Source: Streptomyces aurantiacus (lineage in GTDB: Bacteria > Actinomycetota > Actinomycetes > Streptomycetales > Streptomycetaceae). Taken from it: a stretch of 64,000 nt of DNA. Under the pieces are notes generated by a model. That model was not told the origin of the DNA, ran no database searches, and worked only from the letters and a program-made list of their open reading frames with translations. Shown in pieces: positions 24,713 to 33,653 of this stretch. The stretch spans positions 2,356,001 through 2,420,000 of the forward strand of contig NZ_CP114283.1 of assembly GCF_027107535.1 (NCBI RefSeq), read 5' to 3'. Both the position numbers and the translations under genes were made by a program. Within the stretch, counting starts at the first letter, position 1. Each line of letters begins with the position of its first letter.

Positions 24713-25750
24713 CTACAGCCAGGCCAGCGACGCCGCCCGCTCCAGCACGTTCCGTACGGCGCTCTCGTCGCCCGCCGCACCCCTGGGCACCCCGGCGGGC
24801 GTGTGCCGTCCTCCCACCAGCAGACAGAAGTCCACGACGTCCAGGGTGAGTTCACCCCGGACCGGCTCGTCCTCGGAGCCCAGCACCCGAGGTGCGCAGG
24901 CCTCGCCGCCCGTCACCGTGAACAGCACCGGTGCCGCCGTGGGCCCCAGCGCCAGACCGAGCATGCGCACGGCCAGGCGCACCAGCTGCCCCAGACGGTC
25001 CCCGGGCAGCGGTGGCACGGCGATCCCGAGCGCGCGGCCGATGTCGTGCGTGTGGATCCACGTCTCGAAGGCGCGCCCGAGGAAATGGTCGGCCACGGGC
25101 AGCCGCACGCCCGTCAACGTCGTGGCGAGCGCGGCCCGTTCGGGATCCCGGGCCTCGGGTGTGGCCAGCAGCGCGGCGGCCCTGGCGGACCACGCCGCCA
25201 CCGTCTCCCCGGGTGCCCGGGCCCGTTCGTACGCGATCACTTCGGTGGTCCGTGTCTGCCAGGCCTCCTCCCACGCCATGTCCCGCGTGACCCGGGAGGC
25301 CGGCGCGTGGGTCCGCACACCGAGGAACCGGGCCAACTGCTCGTCGGCGGCGATGAGATGGCCGACGGTGTCCCGGACGTCCCAGTCGTGCACCACGGGC
25401 GTGCCCCACGCTCCCGAGGCCTCCACCTCGCGCAGCAGCGCCGCGAGGCCGCCGACCGCGGCCGCGTACGGGGCCGCGTGTGCGGCGACGGACGGCACGG
25501 CGGGCCGGGCCCGCAGAGCGACGGCGAGTACCCCGTCCGGTCCGGCCGGACCGTCCTGTGCGGCGGCCGGCTCCGGCGCTCCCGGGGGCCCGTCCAGCAG
25601 CCGTACCGTCTCGCAAAGCCGCTCCGCCTCCGCGGCGCAGTTCTCGCACCCGGCCAGGTGCGACCGGACCGTCCTCTCGTCCGCGGCCCGCAGCATGCCG
25701 AGGGCCCGGGCGGCCAGCAGCTCGGGCACGCCGTCGTGATCGTCGCTCAC
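24713..25750 (-). CDS. Zinc-finger anti-sigma factor fused to a DinB/maleylpyruvate-isomerase-like domain
   Basis: This 345-residue protein begins with a short zinc anti-sigma domain: His31, Cys35 and Cys38 in SHLAGCENC form the HxxxCxxC site. After a linker rich in Pro and Ala (about 55 to 75), residues from about 85 onward resemble the mycothiol-dependent maleylpyruvate isomerase N-terminal family, a DinB-like four-helix bundle (VRDTVGHLIAADEQLARFLG, then FETWIHTHDIGRALG with metal-ligand-like histidines). The GTG start has AAGGAGG 10 bases upstream. It lies 25 bases downstream of an ECF sigma gene, its likely partner. The second domain suggests sensing of a thiol or metal state. That is inferred. 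No membrane segment is present. Confidence 0.75.
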   Translation of the reverse strand: MSDDHDGVPELLAARALGMLRAADERTVRSHLAGCENCAAEAERLCETVRLLDGPPGAPEPAAAQDGPAGPDGVLAVALRARPAVPSVAAHAAPYAAAVGGLAALLREVEASGAWGTPVVHDWDVRDTVGHLIAADEQLARFLGVRTHAPASRVTRDMAWEEAWQTRTTEVIAYERARAPGETVAAWSARAAALLATPEARDPERAALATTLTGVRLPVADHFLGRAFETWIHTHDIGRALGIAVPPLPGDRLGQLVRLAVRMLGLALGPTAAPVLFTVTGGEACAPRVLGSEDEPVRGELTLDVVDFCLLVGGRHTPAGVPRGAAGDESAVRNVLERAASLAWL

Positions 25751-25775
25751 CGGACGCCTCCTTCCCCTGCCGCCA

Positions 25776-26420
25776 TCATGCGCCCCTCTCCCACGCCGGA
25801 TCCGCCGGGCCGGGCGGGTCCGGCGGATCGGCCGGATCGGCCAAGGAAGCGGCCAGCCTGCGCAGCGCCGACCGCAGACGGGTCTTGGCGGTGCCCTCCG
25901 GGATGCCGAGCTCGACGGCCACCTGACGGTAGGTGCGCCCCGCGAAGTAGGCGAGGTGGACCACCTCCCGCTGGGACTGCGGGAGTTCGGCCAGGGCGGA
26001 GTGCAGCAGGAGGGCGCGTTCGCGGTCGACGACCGCCTCGTCGGGGCCGGGCCGGGCGTCCGGGATCGCGTGCAGGGCGGAGTCGTCCGTGCGGGCGTCC
26101 TTGCGGTGCCGGGCCTCGCCGCGCACCCAGTCCACGGCCCGCCGGTGCGCGAGCAGGGACAGCCAGGTGCGCAGCGAGCCCCGGCGCGCGTCGAAGGCGT
26201 ACGGCCTGCTCCACAGCTGGGCGAAGACCTCCTGCGCCACGTCCTCGGCGGCCGCCGCGCTCTGCGTGACCCGTACGGCGATCCGCCGGACCAGCCCGCT
26301 GTACGCCGTGTACGCCTCGGCCAGCGCGCTCTCGTCGCCGTACACCAGCCTCCGGTGCAACTCCGCGTCCGCGGAAGGCCGTTCGGGCGTGTGGAGAGTT
26401 GGCTCCACCGGCACCACCAC
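25776..26420 (-). CDS. ECF sigma factor
   Basis: This 214-residue sigma factor has region 2 at about residues 40 to 105 (AEDVAQEVFAQLWSRPYAFD) and region 4 at about 145 to 195 (LPQSQREVVHLAYFAGRTY, then GIPEGTAKTRLRSALRRL). Three consecutive GTG codons begin the frame. The first is best placed after AGGAAGGG. It is followed directly by a zinc anti-sigma gene, the normal arrangement for sigma factors kept inactive until a signal releases them. The C-terminus is rich in proline and aspartate. Confidence 0.85.
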   Translation of the reverse strand: MVVPVEPTLHTPERPSADAELHRRLVYGDESALAEAYTAYSGLVRRIAVRVTQSAAAAEDVAQEVFAQLWSRPYAFDARRGSLRTWLSLLAHRRAVDWVRGEARHRKDARTDDSALHAIPDARPGPDEAVVDRERALLLHSALAELPQSQREVVHLAYFAGRTYRQVAVELGIPEGTAKTRLRSALRRLAASLADPADPPDPPGPADPAWERGA

Positions 26421-26474
26421 CTCGTGGTGCCCTTCCTAGCGTCCCCGTCGGCCGTGCGCCAGTGGGTCGGGGAA

Positions 26475-27524
26475 TCAGCCGGACAGGACGTCCAGCAGCC
26501 GGTCCACGTCCGCGGTCGTGTTGTACAGGTGGAAGGCGGCCCGCAGATGGCCCGCACGGTCGGAGACCTCGATGCCCGCCCGGCTCAACTCCGGCTGCCG
26601 GTGGCCGAGTCCGGGCACGGAGACGATGGCCGAGCCCGGCGCCGGGACCGGCTCCTGCCCCAGCGTGGCCAGGCCTGCCCGGAACCGGTCGGCGAGTGCG
26701 AGGTCATGGGTGCGTACGGCGTCCACGCCCAGCTTCTCGATCAGTTCCAGGGAATGGCGGGCACCGGCGTACGAGAAGAGGCTCGGGCTCTCGTCGAACC
26801 GCCGCGCGGAGTGGGCGAGTTCCTCGACCGGCCCGTAGCAGCTGTCCCACGGGTGCTCTCCCGCCACCCAGCCCGCGAAGACCGGGTCCAGTCCGCCCAG
26901 ATCCTCCGGAACGACCAGGAAGGCCACGCCCCGCGGGCAGACGAGCCACTTGAAGGCGACGGAGGAGACGTAGTCGTACGCGTCCGCCTCCACCGGGAGC
27001 CATCCGGCGGCCTGGGACGCGTCGACGTACGTACGGGCGCCGTGTTCGCGGGCGGCCTCGCGCAGCGCGGGCAGGTCGGCGATCCGGCCGTCCGCGGACT
27101 GGGCGGCGCTCACCGCGACCAAAGCGGTGCCGGGGCGCACCGACTCGGCGATCCGCTCCAGCGGCACCGTGCGCACCTTGAGGTCGCGGCGCACATGGAA
27201 GGGGTTCACCACGGAGGTGAAGTCGGCCTCGGCGGTGAGGACTTCGGCGCCCTCGGGCAGCGAGGCGGCGATCAGCCCGGTGTAGACGGCGACCGAGGCC
27301 CCGGCCGCGACCCGGCGGTCCGACACTCCCACGAGCCGGGCGAAGGAGGCGCGGGCCGCCTCCACGTCGGCGAACATGTCCTGCGGCTGCCCGGCCGCCA
27401 CGGACTCGACGCCGGCCCGGACGGCGTCGACCGCGCGGGCCGGGAGCAGCCCGGTACTGGCGGTGTTCAGATAGGTGTTCTTCGGGGCGAACTCGGCTCG
27501 GACGAGGCTCTCGAAGGTCTCCAT
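26475..27524 (-). CDS. Class V aminotransferase (cysteine desulfurase-like fold)
   Basis: This 349-residue pyridoxal-phosphate enzyme has a fold-type I core. The lysine of SSVAFKWLVCPRG is the probable cofactor-binding residue, and TYVDASQAAGWLPV is the conserved aspartate and glutamine region. The start METFESLVRAEF is preferred over an upstream codon at 27560 that lacks a ribosome site. The reaction is unknown. Isopenicillin-N-epimerase-like and kynureninase-like proteins are close relatives. It stands between the ECF sigma gene and a DsbA-like gene on the same strand. Confidence 0.75.
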   Translation of the reverse strand: METFESLVRAEFAPKNTYLNTASTGLLPARAVDAVRAGVESVAAGQPQDMFADVEAARASFARLVGVSDRRVAAGASVAVYTGLIAASLPEGAEVLTAEADFTSVVNPFHVRRDLKVRTVPLERIAESVRPGTALVAVSAAQSADGRIADLPALREAAREHGARTYVDASQAAGWLPVEADAYDYVSSVAFKWLVCPRGVAFLVVPEDLGGLDPVFAGWVAGEHPWDSCYGPVEELAHSARRFDESPSLFSYAGARHSLELIEKLGVDAVRTHDLALADRFRAGLATLGQEPVPAPGSAIVSVPGLGHRQPELSRAGIEVSDRAGHLRAAFHLYNTTADVDRLLDVLSG

Positions 27525-27628
27525 GCGACCACTCTGCGGCCCCGGGAACTCCCCGTCCATTGCCGATTTCTACGTGGTTTCGCCAAGGAGCGCTTATAGA
27601 TCGGCTCCGACCTGCGAATTTCCCCTCG

Positions 27629-28345
27629 TCAGTGCTGCTGGGGCACCGCGCATCCGTCGGGGCCGCACTCCTCGGCGTCGTCCTGCTGGATCAGCTTCAG
27701 CGGGGAGTGGGCGGCCCACGCCTGCTCCAGGGCCTGCGCGAAGACCTCGGCGGGCTGGGCGCCGGAGACGCCGTACTTGCGGTCGAGGACGAAGAACGGC
27801 ACACCGTTCGCGCCCAGCTCGGCCGCCTCGCGCTCGTCGGCACGGACCTCGTCGGCGTACGCGGCCGGGTCGGCCAGCACCGCGCGGGCCTCGCCGGCGT
27901 CGAGCCCGGCGGCGACGGACAGCTCCACGAGCCGCTCGTCGTCGTCGAAGACGGAGCGCTCCTCGGCGAAGTTCGCCCTGTAGAACACCCCGATCAGCTC
28001 GTCCTGGCGGCCCCGGTCCTTGGCGAGGTGCAGCAGCCGGTGCATGTCGAAGGTGCTGCCGTGGTCGCGGTCCCGGGTGCGGTACTCCAGGCCCTCCGCG
28101 GCGGCCTGGGTGCCCAGGTTCTCCTCGCCGGCCTGCGCCTGCGCCTCACTCATGCCGTACTTCTTGGTGAGCATCGCGAGGACCGGCTGGACGTCGTCCC
28201 TGGCCCGGCCCGGGTCGAGCTCGAACGAGCGGTGCACCACCTCGACGTCGTCGCGGTGCGCGAAGGCGTCGAGCGCCTTCTCGAAGCGGGCCTTGCCCAC
28301 GTAGCACCAGGGGCAGGCGATGTCGCTCCAGATCTCGACGCGCAT
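27629..28345 (-). CDS. DsbA family oxidoreductase, FrnE type
   Basis: This 238-residue cytosolic thioredoxin-fold protein has the active-site motif CPWC at about residues 10 to 13 within IWSDIACPWCYVGK, the hallmark of the FrnE/2-hydroxychromene isomerase group. Residues GVPFFVLDRKYGVSGAQ form the cis-proline loop. The C-terminal tail has a second cysteine pair (ECGPDGC), common in actinobacterial members. It likely acts in thiol-disulfide exchange. No partner gene is adjacent, though the nearby anti-sigma protein has a thiol-linked domain. Confidence 0.88.
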   Translation of the reverse strand: MRVEIWSDIACPWCYVGKARFEKALDAFAHRDDVEVVHRSFELDPGRARDDVQPVLAMLTKKYGMSEAQAQAGEENLGTQAAAEGLEYRTRDRDHGSTFDMHRLLHLAKDRGRQDELIGVFYRANFAEERSVFDDDERLVELSVAAGLDAGEARAVLADPAAYADEVRADEREAAELGANGVPFFVLDRKYGVSGAQPAEVFAQALEQAWAAHSPLKLIQQDDAEECGPDGCAVPQQH

Positions 28346-28454
28346 GTCTCGGCTTCTTTCCGGCTCGTACGTACGCGGAGGCACCCTCCGCCAAGTCCGT
28401 GAACGTTCAACGGCTGGGGTTCATTCCCGGGCGGGCGCCGGTGTGCGCCGATGA

Positions 28455-28525
28455 CCGCGGGTCCGCTGCGGCTGGTCGCGCAGTTCCCCGCGCCCCTTCA
28501 GGGGGCTGCGCCCCGAAGAAAGGGC
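28455..28525. repeat. Dispersed intergenic repeat
   Basis: It carries the core GGTCGCGCAGTTCCCCGCGC followed by CCCTTCAGGGGG and a small hairpin (GGGGCTGCGCCCC). It is the best-preserved copy of the family also seen at 19546 and, degenerately, at 16457 and 34762. It fills the gap between the DsbA gene and the aminotransferase. Confidence 0.7.
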
Positions 28526-28554
28526 CCCCACCCGCCCGCAGGCGGACCCTGGGC

Positions 28555-29607
28555 TCAGGCCCCCGTGTCGGCCAGCGCCGCGCCCAGCGCGGACAGGCAG
28601 GCCCGGACGGTGGCCTCGGACGCCGCGGGGCCGTAGTGGTTGACCCGGATCATCTCCTTGGCGAGGGCGCCGCCGCCCGCGGCCAGCGGAAGCGCCGGAT
28701 CGGCGGCCAGCGCCCTGGCCACCAGCTCGGCGGCGTTCACCCCGGCGGGGGTGCGCAACGTCGTGGCCACCGGCGCCGCCTCCGAGGCCTCGCGCACGTA
28801 CGGCTCGATCCCCGCGCCCAGCGCGACCGCCCCCGCCCGCGTCACCGCCGCGGCCGCCGCGTGGCGGGACATCACGGTGTCGAGCCCCTCCTCCTCGATG
28901 CGCCGGACACACGCGTCCAGGGCCAGCATCTCCAGCTGTGCCGGAGCATGGAGAAGGGTCTTGCGGCCGGCGTCGGTCCAGCGCTCCTTCCAGTCCAGGA
29001 GGGAGAGATAGGAGCGGCGCGGAGCGTGCGGGTTCGCGGACATGCGGGCCCACGCCCGCTCGCTCACCGACACCGCCGAGACCCCGGCGGGGCCGCCCAT
29101 CGCCTTCTGTGCCCCGATCACGCACAGGTCCACGCCCCACGCGTCCGGCAGCACCGGCTCGGCGCCGATCGAGGCCACCGCGTCCAGGTAGAAGAGGGCG
29201 CCGTGCTGCCGTACGACCTCGCCGATCTCCGCGACCGGGTTGGTGTTCCCGGTGGCCGCCTCCGCGTGCACCAGCGAGACGAAGTCGATCTCCGGGTGCT
29301 CGGCGAAGGCCTCACGGATCTGTGCCGCCGTGACCGCCGTGTGGAAGGGGACGGCCAGGTCGTGGACCGTCGCCCCGCAGTCCCGGAGCCAGTCGCCGAA
29401 CGTCTGCCCGTACGGACCGGTGATCACGTTCAGGGCCGTCGTGCCGGGGCCCGCGGTGCCACGGATGGCCCCCTCCAGGGGCAGCAGCGCCTCACCCTGC
29501 GTGATCACGACGTCCTGCTCGGTGGAGAGCAGCCGCGCCACGCGGTCCTCGATCGACGCGAAATGCGCGGCGCTCAGCGGCACCAGGTCCAGGAAGGGGT
29601 GGGTCAC
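28555..29607 (-). CDS. Aminotransferase of the alanine-glyoxylate/serine-pyruvate group
   Basis: This 350-residue class V aminotransferase-like enzyme has the cofactor lysine in IGAQKAMGGPAG, preceded by the aspartate segment LFYLDAVASIGAEP. GPYGQTFGDW near residue 62 is also typical. I choose GTG 29607 because GAAGAGAG lies upstream. GTG 29628 has no ribosome site. It diverges from an amino-acid ABC transporter, with only 176 bases and one strong palindrome between them, so the two are probably co-regulated. The substrate is unknown, perhaps the amino acid taken up by that transporter. Confidence 0.8.
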   Translation of the reverse strand: MTHPFLDLVPLSAAHFASIEDRVARLLSTEQDVVITQGEALLPLEGAIRGTAGPGTTALNVITGPYGQTFGDWLRDCGATVHDLAVPFHTAVTAAQIREAFAEHPEIDFVSLVHAEAATGNTNPVAEIGEVVRQHGALFYLDAVASIGAEPVLPDAWGVDLCVIGAQKAMGGPAGVSAVSVSERAWARMSANPHAPRRSYLSLLDWKERWTDAGRKTLLHAPAQLEMLALDACVRRIEEEGLDTVMSRHAAAAAVTRAGAVALGAGIEPYVREASEAAPVATTLRTPAGVNAAELVARALAADPALPLAAGGGALAKEMIRVNHYGPAASEATVRACLSALGAALADTGA

Positions 29608-29713
29608 GGCGTTGCTCTCTTCACTCACGGGGTAGGCAGCAACGAGCGTAACCGGCGTCCCAGCGCTCGCCCCACCGGCGACTTCTGAGGCCGGACAGCT
29701 CAATGGCCATGGG

Positions 29714-29747
29714 ATTGGTTTGAGTGCCTCAAACCAATCCTTATAAT
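29714..29747 (+). promoter_or_regulatory. Promoter with overlapping perfect palindrome
   Basis: ATTGGTTTGAG and CTCAAACCAAT are perfect 11-base arms around TGC (29714 to 29738). TTGAGT (29720 to 29725) can serve as a -35 element and TATAAT (29742 to 29747) is a consensus -10, 16 bases apart. A protein bound to the palindrome would cover the -35, so repression of the transporter operon is likely. The Shine-Dalgarno AGGAGG of the binding protein gene is at 29769 to 29774. Confidence 0.75.
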
Positions 29748-29783
29748 CAGAAGCCACAGTTTCCCCACAGGAGGTCACCCCCC

Positions 29784-30641
29784 GTGAACATGGTCCTCGG
29801 GCGCCGGACCCGCATTCTGGCCGCCACCACCGCGACGGCCGGGCTGCTGCTCGTCGCCGGCTGCTCCTCGGACGACGACGGGGGGAAGAAGACCACCGCG
29901 AACGGGGTCGAGCTGGTGAAGGGCGGACAGCTCACCACCTGCACGCACCTGCCGTACCCGCCGTTCCAGTCGGAGATCGACGGCAAGGTGCAGGGCTTCG
30001 ACGTGTCGCTGGTCGACCTGGTCGCCAAGGACCTCGGCGTGAAGCAGGAGATCCTCGACCAGCCCTTCGAGAACTTCAAGACCGGCGGGTCCCTCAACTC
30101 CGGCCAGTGCGACCTCGCCGCGGCCGGCATGACGATCACCGACGAGCGCAAGAAGAACGTCGACTTCTCCGACCCGTACTTCGAGGCCACCCAGGGTGTC
30201 CTGGCCGACAAGAAGAGCGGCATCTCCTCCTTCGCGGACCTCAAGGGCCAGAAGGTCGGTGCCCAGGCACAGACCACCGGCGAGGAGTACGCGAAGAGCA
30301 AGGGCCTGAACCCGGTCTCCTTCGAGTCCTCGGACGCCCTCCTGAACGGCCTGCGCACCGGCCAGGTCAAGGCCGTCGTCATCGACTACCCGGTCGTCCA
30401 GGGCTGGCTGAAGGACAAGGCCAACGCCGCCGCCTTCGAGGTCGCCGACAACATCAACACCGGTGAGGAGTACGGCTTCACGATGAAGAAGGGCAACACC
30501 AAGCTCCGCGAAGCCGTCAACAAGGCACTGGCGGACGCGAAGGCCGACGGCACGTACAAGAAGCTGTACGAGAAGTGGATCGGACCGTACGACGAGAGCG
30601 CGGCGGGCGCCGCCTCGGCCTCCCCGTCCGCCTCCTCATGA
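29784..30641 (+). CDS. Amino-acid ABC transporter substrate-binding lipoprotein
   Basis: This 285-residue protein captures a polar amino acid outside the cell. GTG 29784 follows AGGAGG by 9 bases. It opens with a lipoprotein signal ending in the lipobox LLVAGC, so the cysteine is lipid-anchored. The SBP family 3 features are GFDVSLVDLVAKDLG, FSDPYFEATQG and a C-terminal YKKLYEKWIG. The tail is a short Ala/Ser stretch. Its stop overlaps the permease start (ATGA). The ligand cannot be read from the sequence. Confidence 0.9.
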   Translation: MNMVLGRRTRILAATTATAGLLLVAGCSSDDDGGKKTTANGVELVKGGQLTTCTHLPYPPFQSEIDGKVQGFDVSLVDLVAKDLGVKQEILDQPFENFKTGGSLNSGQCDLAAAGMTITDERKKNVDFSDPYFEATQGVLADKKSGISSFADLKGQKVGAQAQTTGEEYAKSKGLNPVSFESSDALLNGLRTGQVKAVVIDYPVVQGWLKDKANAAAFEVADNINTGEEYGFTMKKGNTKLREAVNKALADAKADGTYKKLYEKWIGPYDESAAGAASASPSASS

Positions 30642-31471
30642 GTGGGACCGACACCAAGGTCCAGCCACGCAGGAGCGGTCTGACCAGGCGCCAGAAGCGG
30701 GCCGTGTCGCAGGGCGTCCAGTACGCGGTGTTCGTCGCCGCGCTGGTCGCCCTCGGCGTCACGGCCGACTGGGGGCAGCTGCGGAACCAGTTCGCCCAGG
30801 TCGACCTGGCCGAGCGGATGTTCCCCGACATCATCACGCTGGCGCTGAAGAACACCGTCCTCTACACGATCTCCGGGTTCGTCTTCGGCCTCGCCCTCGG
30901 CGTGGTCGTCGCCCTGATGCGGCTCTCCTCGGTCGGTCCGTACCGCTGGCTGGCCGGCATCTACATCGAGATCTTCCGCGGGCTGCCCGCCCTGCTGATC
31001 TTCATCTTCGTGGGCGTCGCCGTGCCGTTGGCGTTCCCCGGCACGGAGATCCCCGGCGGCACGTACGGCAAGGTCGCGCTCGCGCTCGGCCTGGTGGCTG
31101 CCGCGTACATGGCGGAGACGATCCGCGCCGGCATCCAGGCCGTCCCCAAGGGGCAGATGGAGGCGGCCCGTTCGCTGGGCTTCTCCCACGCCCGGGCCAT
31201 GGTGTCCATCATCATTCCGCAGGCGTTCCGGATCGTGATCCCGCCGCTCACCAACGAGTTGGTGCTCCTCTTCAAGGACTCCTCACTCGTGCTGTTCCTC
31301 GGGGTCACGCTGGAGGAGCGCGAACTGTCCAAGTTCGGCCGCGACCTGGCCAGCGAGACCGCCAACTCGACACCGATCCTGGTGGCGGGCCTGTGCTATC
31401 TGCTGGTCACGATCCCGCTCGGTTTCGTCGTACGCCGCCTTGAGGCGAAGGCCGGGGAGGCCACCAAGTGA
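30638..31471 (+). CDS. Amino-acid ABC transporter permease
   Basis: This 277-residue inner-membrane permease is of the HisM/GlnP family. It has about five or six helices and the coupling-loop motif [21 protein letters not shown] (about residues 180 to 200) that contacts the ATPase. The start overlaps the binding-protein stop, and its own stop overlaps the ATPase start (GTGA), giving a tight three-gene operon. Confidence 0.92.
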   Translation: MSGTDTKVQPRRSGLTRRQKRAVSQGVQYAVFVAALVALGVTADWGQLRNQFAQVDLAERMFPDIITLALKNTVLYTISGFVFGLALGVVVALMRLSSVGPYRWLAGIYIEIFRGLPALLIFIFVGVAVPLAFPGTEIPGGTYGKVALALGLVAAAYMAETIRAGIQAVPKGQMEAARSLGFSHARAMVSIIIPQAFRIVIPPLTNELVLLFKDSSLVLFLGVTLEERELSKFGRDLASETANSTPILVAGLCYLLVTIPLGFVVRRLEAKAGEATK

Positions 31472-32277
31472 GCAGTGACAGCAGCAGCAGCAGGAGCGGC
31501 ACGGCCGGTACGCCGGAGATCCAGGTCCGCGGCCTGCACAAGTCCTTCGGCGACAACGAGGTGCTGCGCGGCATCGACCTGGAGGTCGGCTCCGGCGAGG
31601 TCGTGTGCGTCATCGGCCCCTCCGGTTCGGGCAAGTCGACCCTGCTCCGCTGCGTGAACCTCCTTGAGGAACCCACCGAGGGGCAGGTCTTCGTCGGCGG
31701 CACCGAGGTCACCCACCCCGATGTGGACATCGACGCCGTGCGCCGCCGGATCGGGATGGTCTTCCAGCAGTTCAACCTCTTCCCGCACCTGTCGGTGACC
31801 GACAACCTGACGCTGCCGCAGCGCCGGGTGCTGGGCCGCGACAAGGCGGAGGCCGCGAAGGTCGCCGCCGAGAACCTTCGCCGCGTCGGGCTCTCGGAGA
31901 AGGCGGACGCGTATCCCGCGTCCCTCTCCGGTGGCCAGCAGCAGCGCGTCGCCATCGCCCGCGCGCTCGCCATGGGCCCCCAGGTGATGCTCTTCGACGA
32001 GCCCACCTCGGCGCTCGACCCGGAGCTCGTCGGGGACGTACTCGCCGTGATGCGCATGCTCGCCGACGAGGGCATGACCATGATGGTCGTCACCCACGAG
32101 ATGACCTTCGCCCGCGAGGTCGCCGACCGGGTCGTCTTCATGGACGGCGGTGTCGTCGTCGAGGCCGGCGCACCCGCCCAGGTCATCGGCAATCCGACCC
32201 ACGAGCGGACCAGGCACTTCCTGTCCCGCCTGCTGGACCCGGCGATGGCTGACGTGGAGGAGGACGGCGCCCCGTGA
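31468..32277 (+). CDS. Amino-acid ABC transporter ATP-binding protein
   Basis: This 269-residue ATPase of the GlnQ family powers the transporter. It shows Walker [10 protein letters not shown], the Q-loop [10 protein letters not shown], the signature [15 protein letters not shown], Walker [13 protein letters not shown] and the H-loop histidine in VTHEM. The N-terminal 18 residues are a low-complexity Ser/Gly segment. The GTG start overlaps the permease end by 4 bases. Confidence 0.94.
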   Translation: MSSDSSSSRSGTAGTPEIQVRGLHKSFGDNEVLRGIDLEVGSGEVVCVIGPSGSGKSTLLRCVNLLEEPTEGQVFVGGTEVTHPDVDIDAVRRRIGMVFQQFNLFPHLSVTDNLTLPQRRVLGRDKAEAAKVAAENLRRVGLSEKADAYPASLSGGQQQRVAIARALAMGPQVMLFDEPTSALDPELVGDVLAVMRMLADEGMTMMVVTHEMTFAREVADRVVFMDGGVVVEAGAPAQVIGNPTHERTRHFLSRLLDPAMADVEEDGAP

Positions 32278-32364
32278 GGCGCGGGGCCGTGTCGATGTGC
32301 GGCTGCGCCGCGTGGGCGCGACCGGCCACGGACCACCCGCGGTCGCCGAACTAAGGTGCTGCCC

Positions 32365-33456
32365 ATGAGCGATCAGCCGGTGCTGCATGTGAAGGGACGG
32401 GTGCTCGTCGGCCCCGACGACATCCGGGACGAACTCTGGGTCGTCGCCGGACGGATCACGTACGAGCGCCCCGACGGCGCCCGCGACGTCCGTACCGTGC
32501 ACGGCTGGGCACTGCCCGGACTGGTCGACGCCCACTGCCACGTGGGCCTCGGCCCCCATGGTCCGGTCCCGGACGACGTCGCCGAGAAGCAGGCCCTGGC
32601 CGACCGCGAGGCCGGCACGCTGCTCATCCGCGACGCGGGCTCGCCCTCCGACACCCGTTGGGCCGACGAACGCGACGACCTGCCGAAGATCATCAGGGCG
32701 GGCCGCCACATCGCCCGCACCCGCCGTTACATCCGGGGCTTCGCGCACGAGATCGAGCCCGAGGACCTCGTCGCGTACGTGGCCGGGGAGGCCCGGCGCG
32801 GCGACGGCTGGGTGAAGCTGGTGGGGGACTGGATCGACCGCGCAACGGGCGACCTCGGCGCGTGCTGGCCCCGCGCCGAGGTCGAGGCGGCGATCGCCGA
32901 GGCCCACCGCCTCGGGGCCCGGGTCACCGCGCACTGCTTCGCCGAGGACTCGCTGCGCGACCTCGTCGAGGCGGGCATCGACTGCGTCGAGCACGCCACC
33001 GGACTGACCGAGGACACCATCCCGCTGTTCGCGGAGCGCGGTGTCGCGATCGTCCCGACCCTCGTCAACATCGCGACCTTCCCGCAGCTCGCGGCCGGGG
33101 GCGAGGCCAGGTTCCCGCAGTGGTCGGCGCACATGCGGCGGCTCCACGAGCGGCGCTACGACACCGTGCGCGCCGCGTACGACGCAGGGATCCCGGTGTA
33201 CGTCGGTACCGACGCGGGCGGCACGCTTCCGCACGGCCTGGTGGCGGGGGAGGTCGCCGAACTGGTGACCGCCGGGATCCCGCCCGTCGAGGCGCTTTCG
33301 GCCACCACCTGGGGTGCCCGGGCATGGCTGGGACGGCCGGGCCTGGAGGAGGGCACGCAGGCCGACCTCGTCGTGTACGAAGAGGACCCCAGGGCGGACG
33401 TCCGGGTCCTGGCGGCGCCGCGACGGGTGGTGCTCAACGGCAGGATCGTCGGTTAG
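32365..33456 (+). CDS. Metal-dependent amidohydrolase
   Basis: This 363-residue enzyme of the imidazolonepropionase/prolidase-like amidohydrolase group probably hydrolyses an amide or cyclic amide in the cytosol. Metal-site motifs are DAHCHVG, TAHCF, CVEHATG and GTDAGG in the expected order on a TIM barrel. The start has AAGG 8 bases upstream. It lies 87 bases after the transporter ATPase on the same strand and may process the imported compound, with the divergent aminotransferase acting on the product. The exact substrate is unknown. Confidence 0.8.
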   Translation: MSDQPVLHVKGRVLVGPDDIRDELWVVAGRITYERPDGARDVRTVHGWALPGLVDAHCHVGLGPHGPVPDDVAEKQALADREAGTLLIRDAGSPSDTRWADERDDLPKIIRAGRHIARTRRYIRGFAHEIEPEDLVAYVAGEARRGDGWVKLVGDWIDRATGDLGACWPRAEVEAAIAEAHRLGARVTAHCFAEDSLRDLVEAGIDCVEHATGLTEDTIPLFAERGVAIVPTLVNIATFPQLAAGGEARFPQWSAHMRRLHERRYDTVRAAYDAGIPVYVGTDAGGTLPHGLVAGEVAELVTAGIPPVEALSATTWGARAWLGRPGLEEGTQADLVVYEEDPRADVRVLAAPRRVVLNGRIVG

Positions 33457-33465
33457 CCGCGCCTC

Positions 33466-33488
33466 CCGCCGCTCGGGCCGGGCGGCGG
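33466..33488 (+). terminator. Possible terminator after the amidohydrolase gene
   Basis: CCGCCGC and GCGGCGG form a 7-base hairpin with a 9-base loop about 10 bases after the stop codon. Confidence 0.4.
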
Positions 33489-33653
33489 CGAGCTGACGGA
33501 GCGTGACCGGTGGGCCGCGCGTGCCCGCTCCGCGCTCCCGCACGAGCTCCGGCGCGTCGACCGGCGCTTTCGAGCCAGTTCGGTGATCCGGGTGACCACG
33601 GGGAACGTACGTGCCGGGTCATTCGAAGAGGTGCGCGGAAACTCCACGTACGG

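Noticed and set aside
31396-33543. Minus-strand frame of 715 codons across the transporter ATPase and amidohydrolase
   Set aside because: Both plus-strand genes are complete with all family motifs. The antisense frame is compositionally biased.
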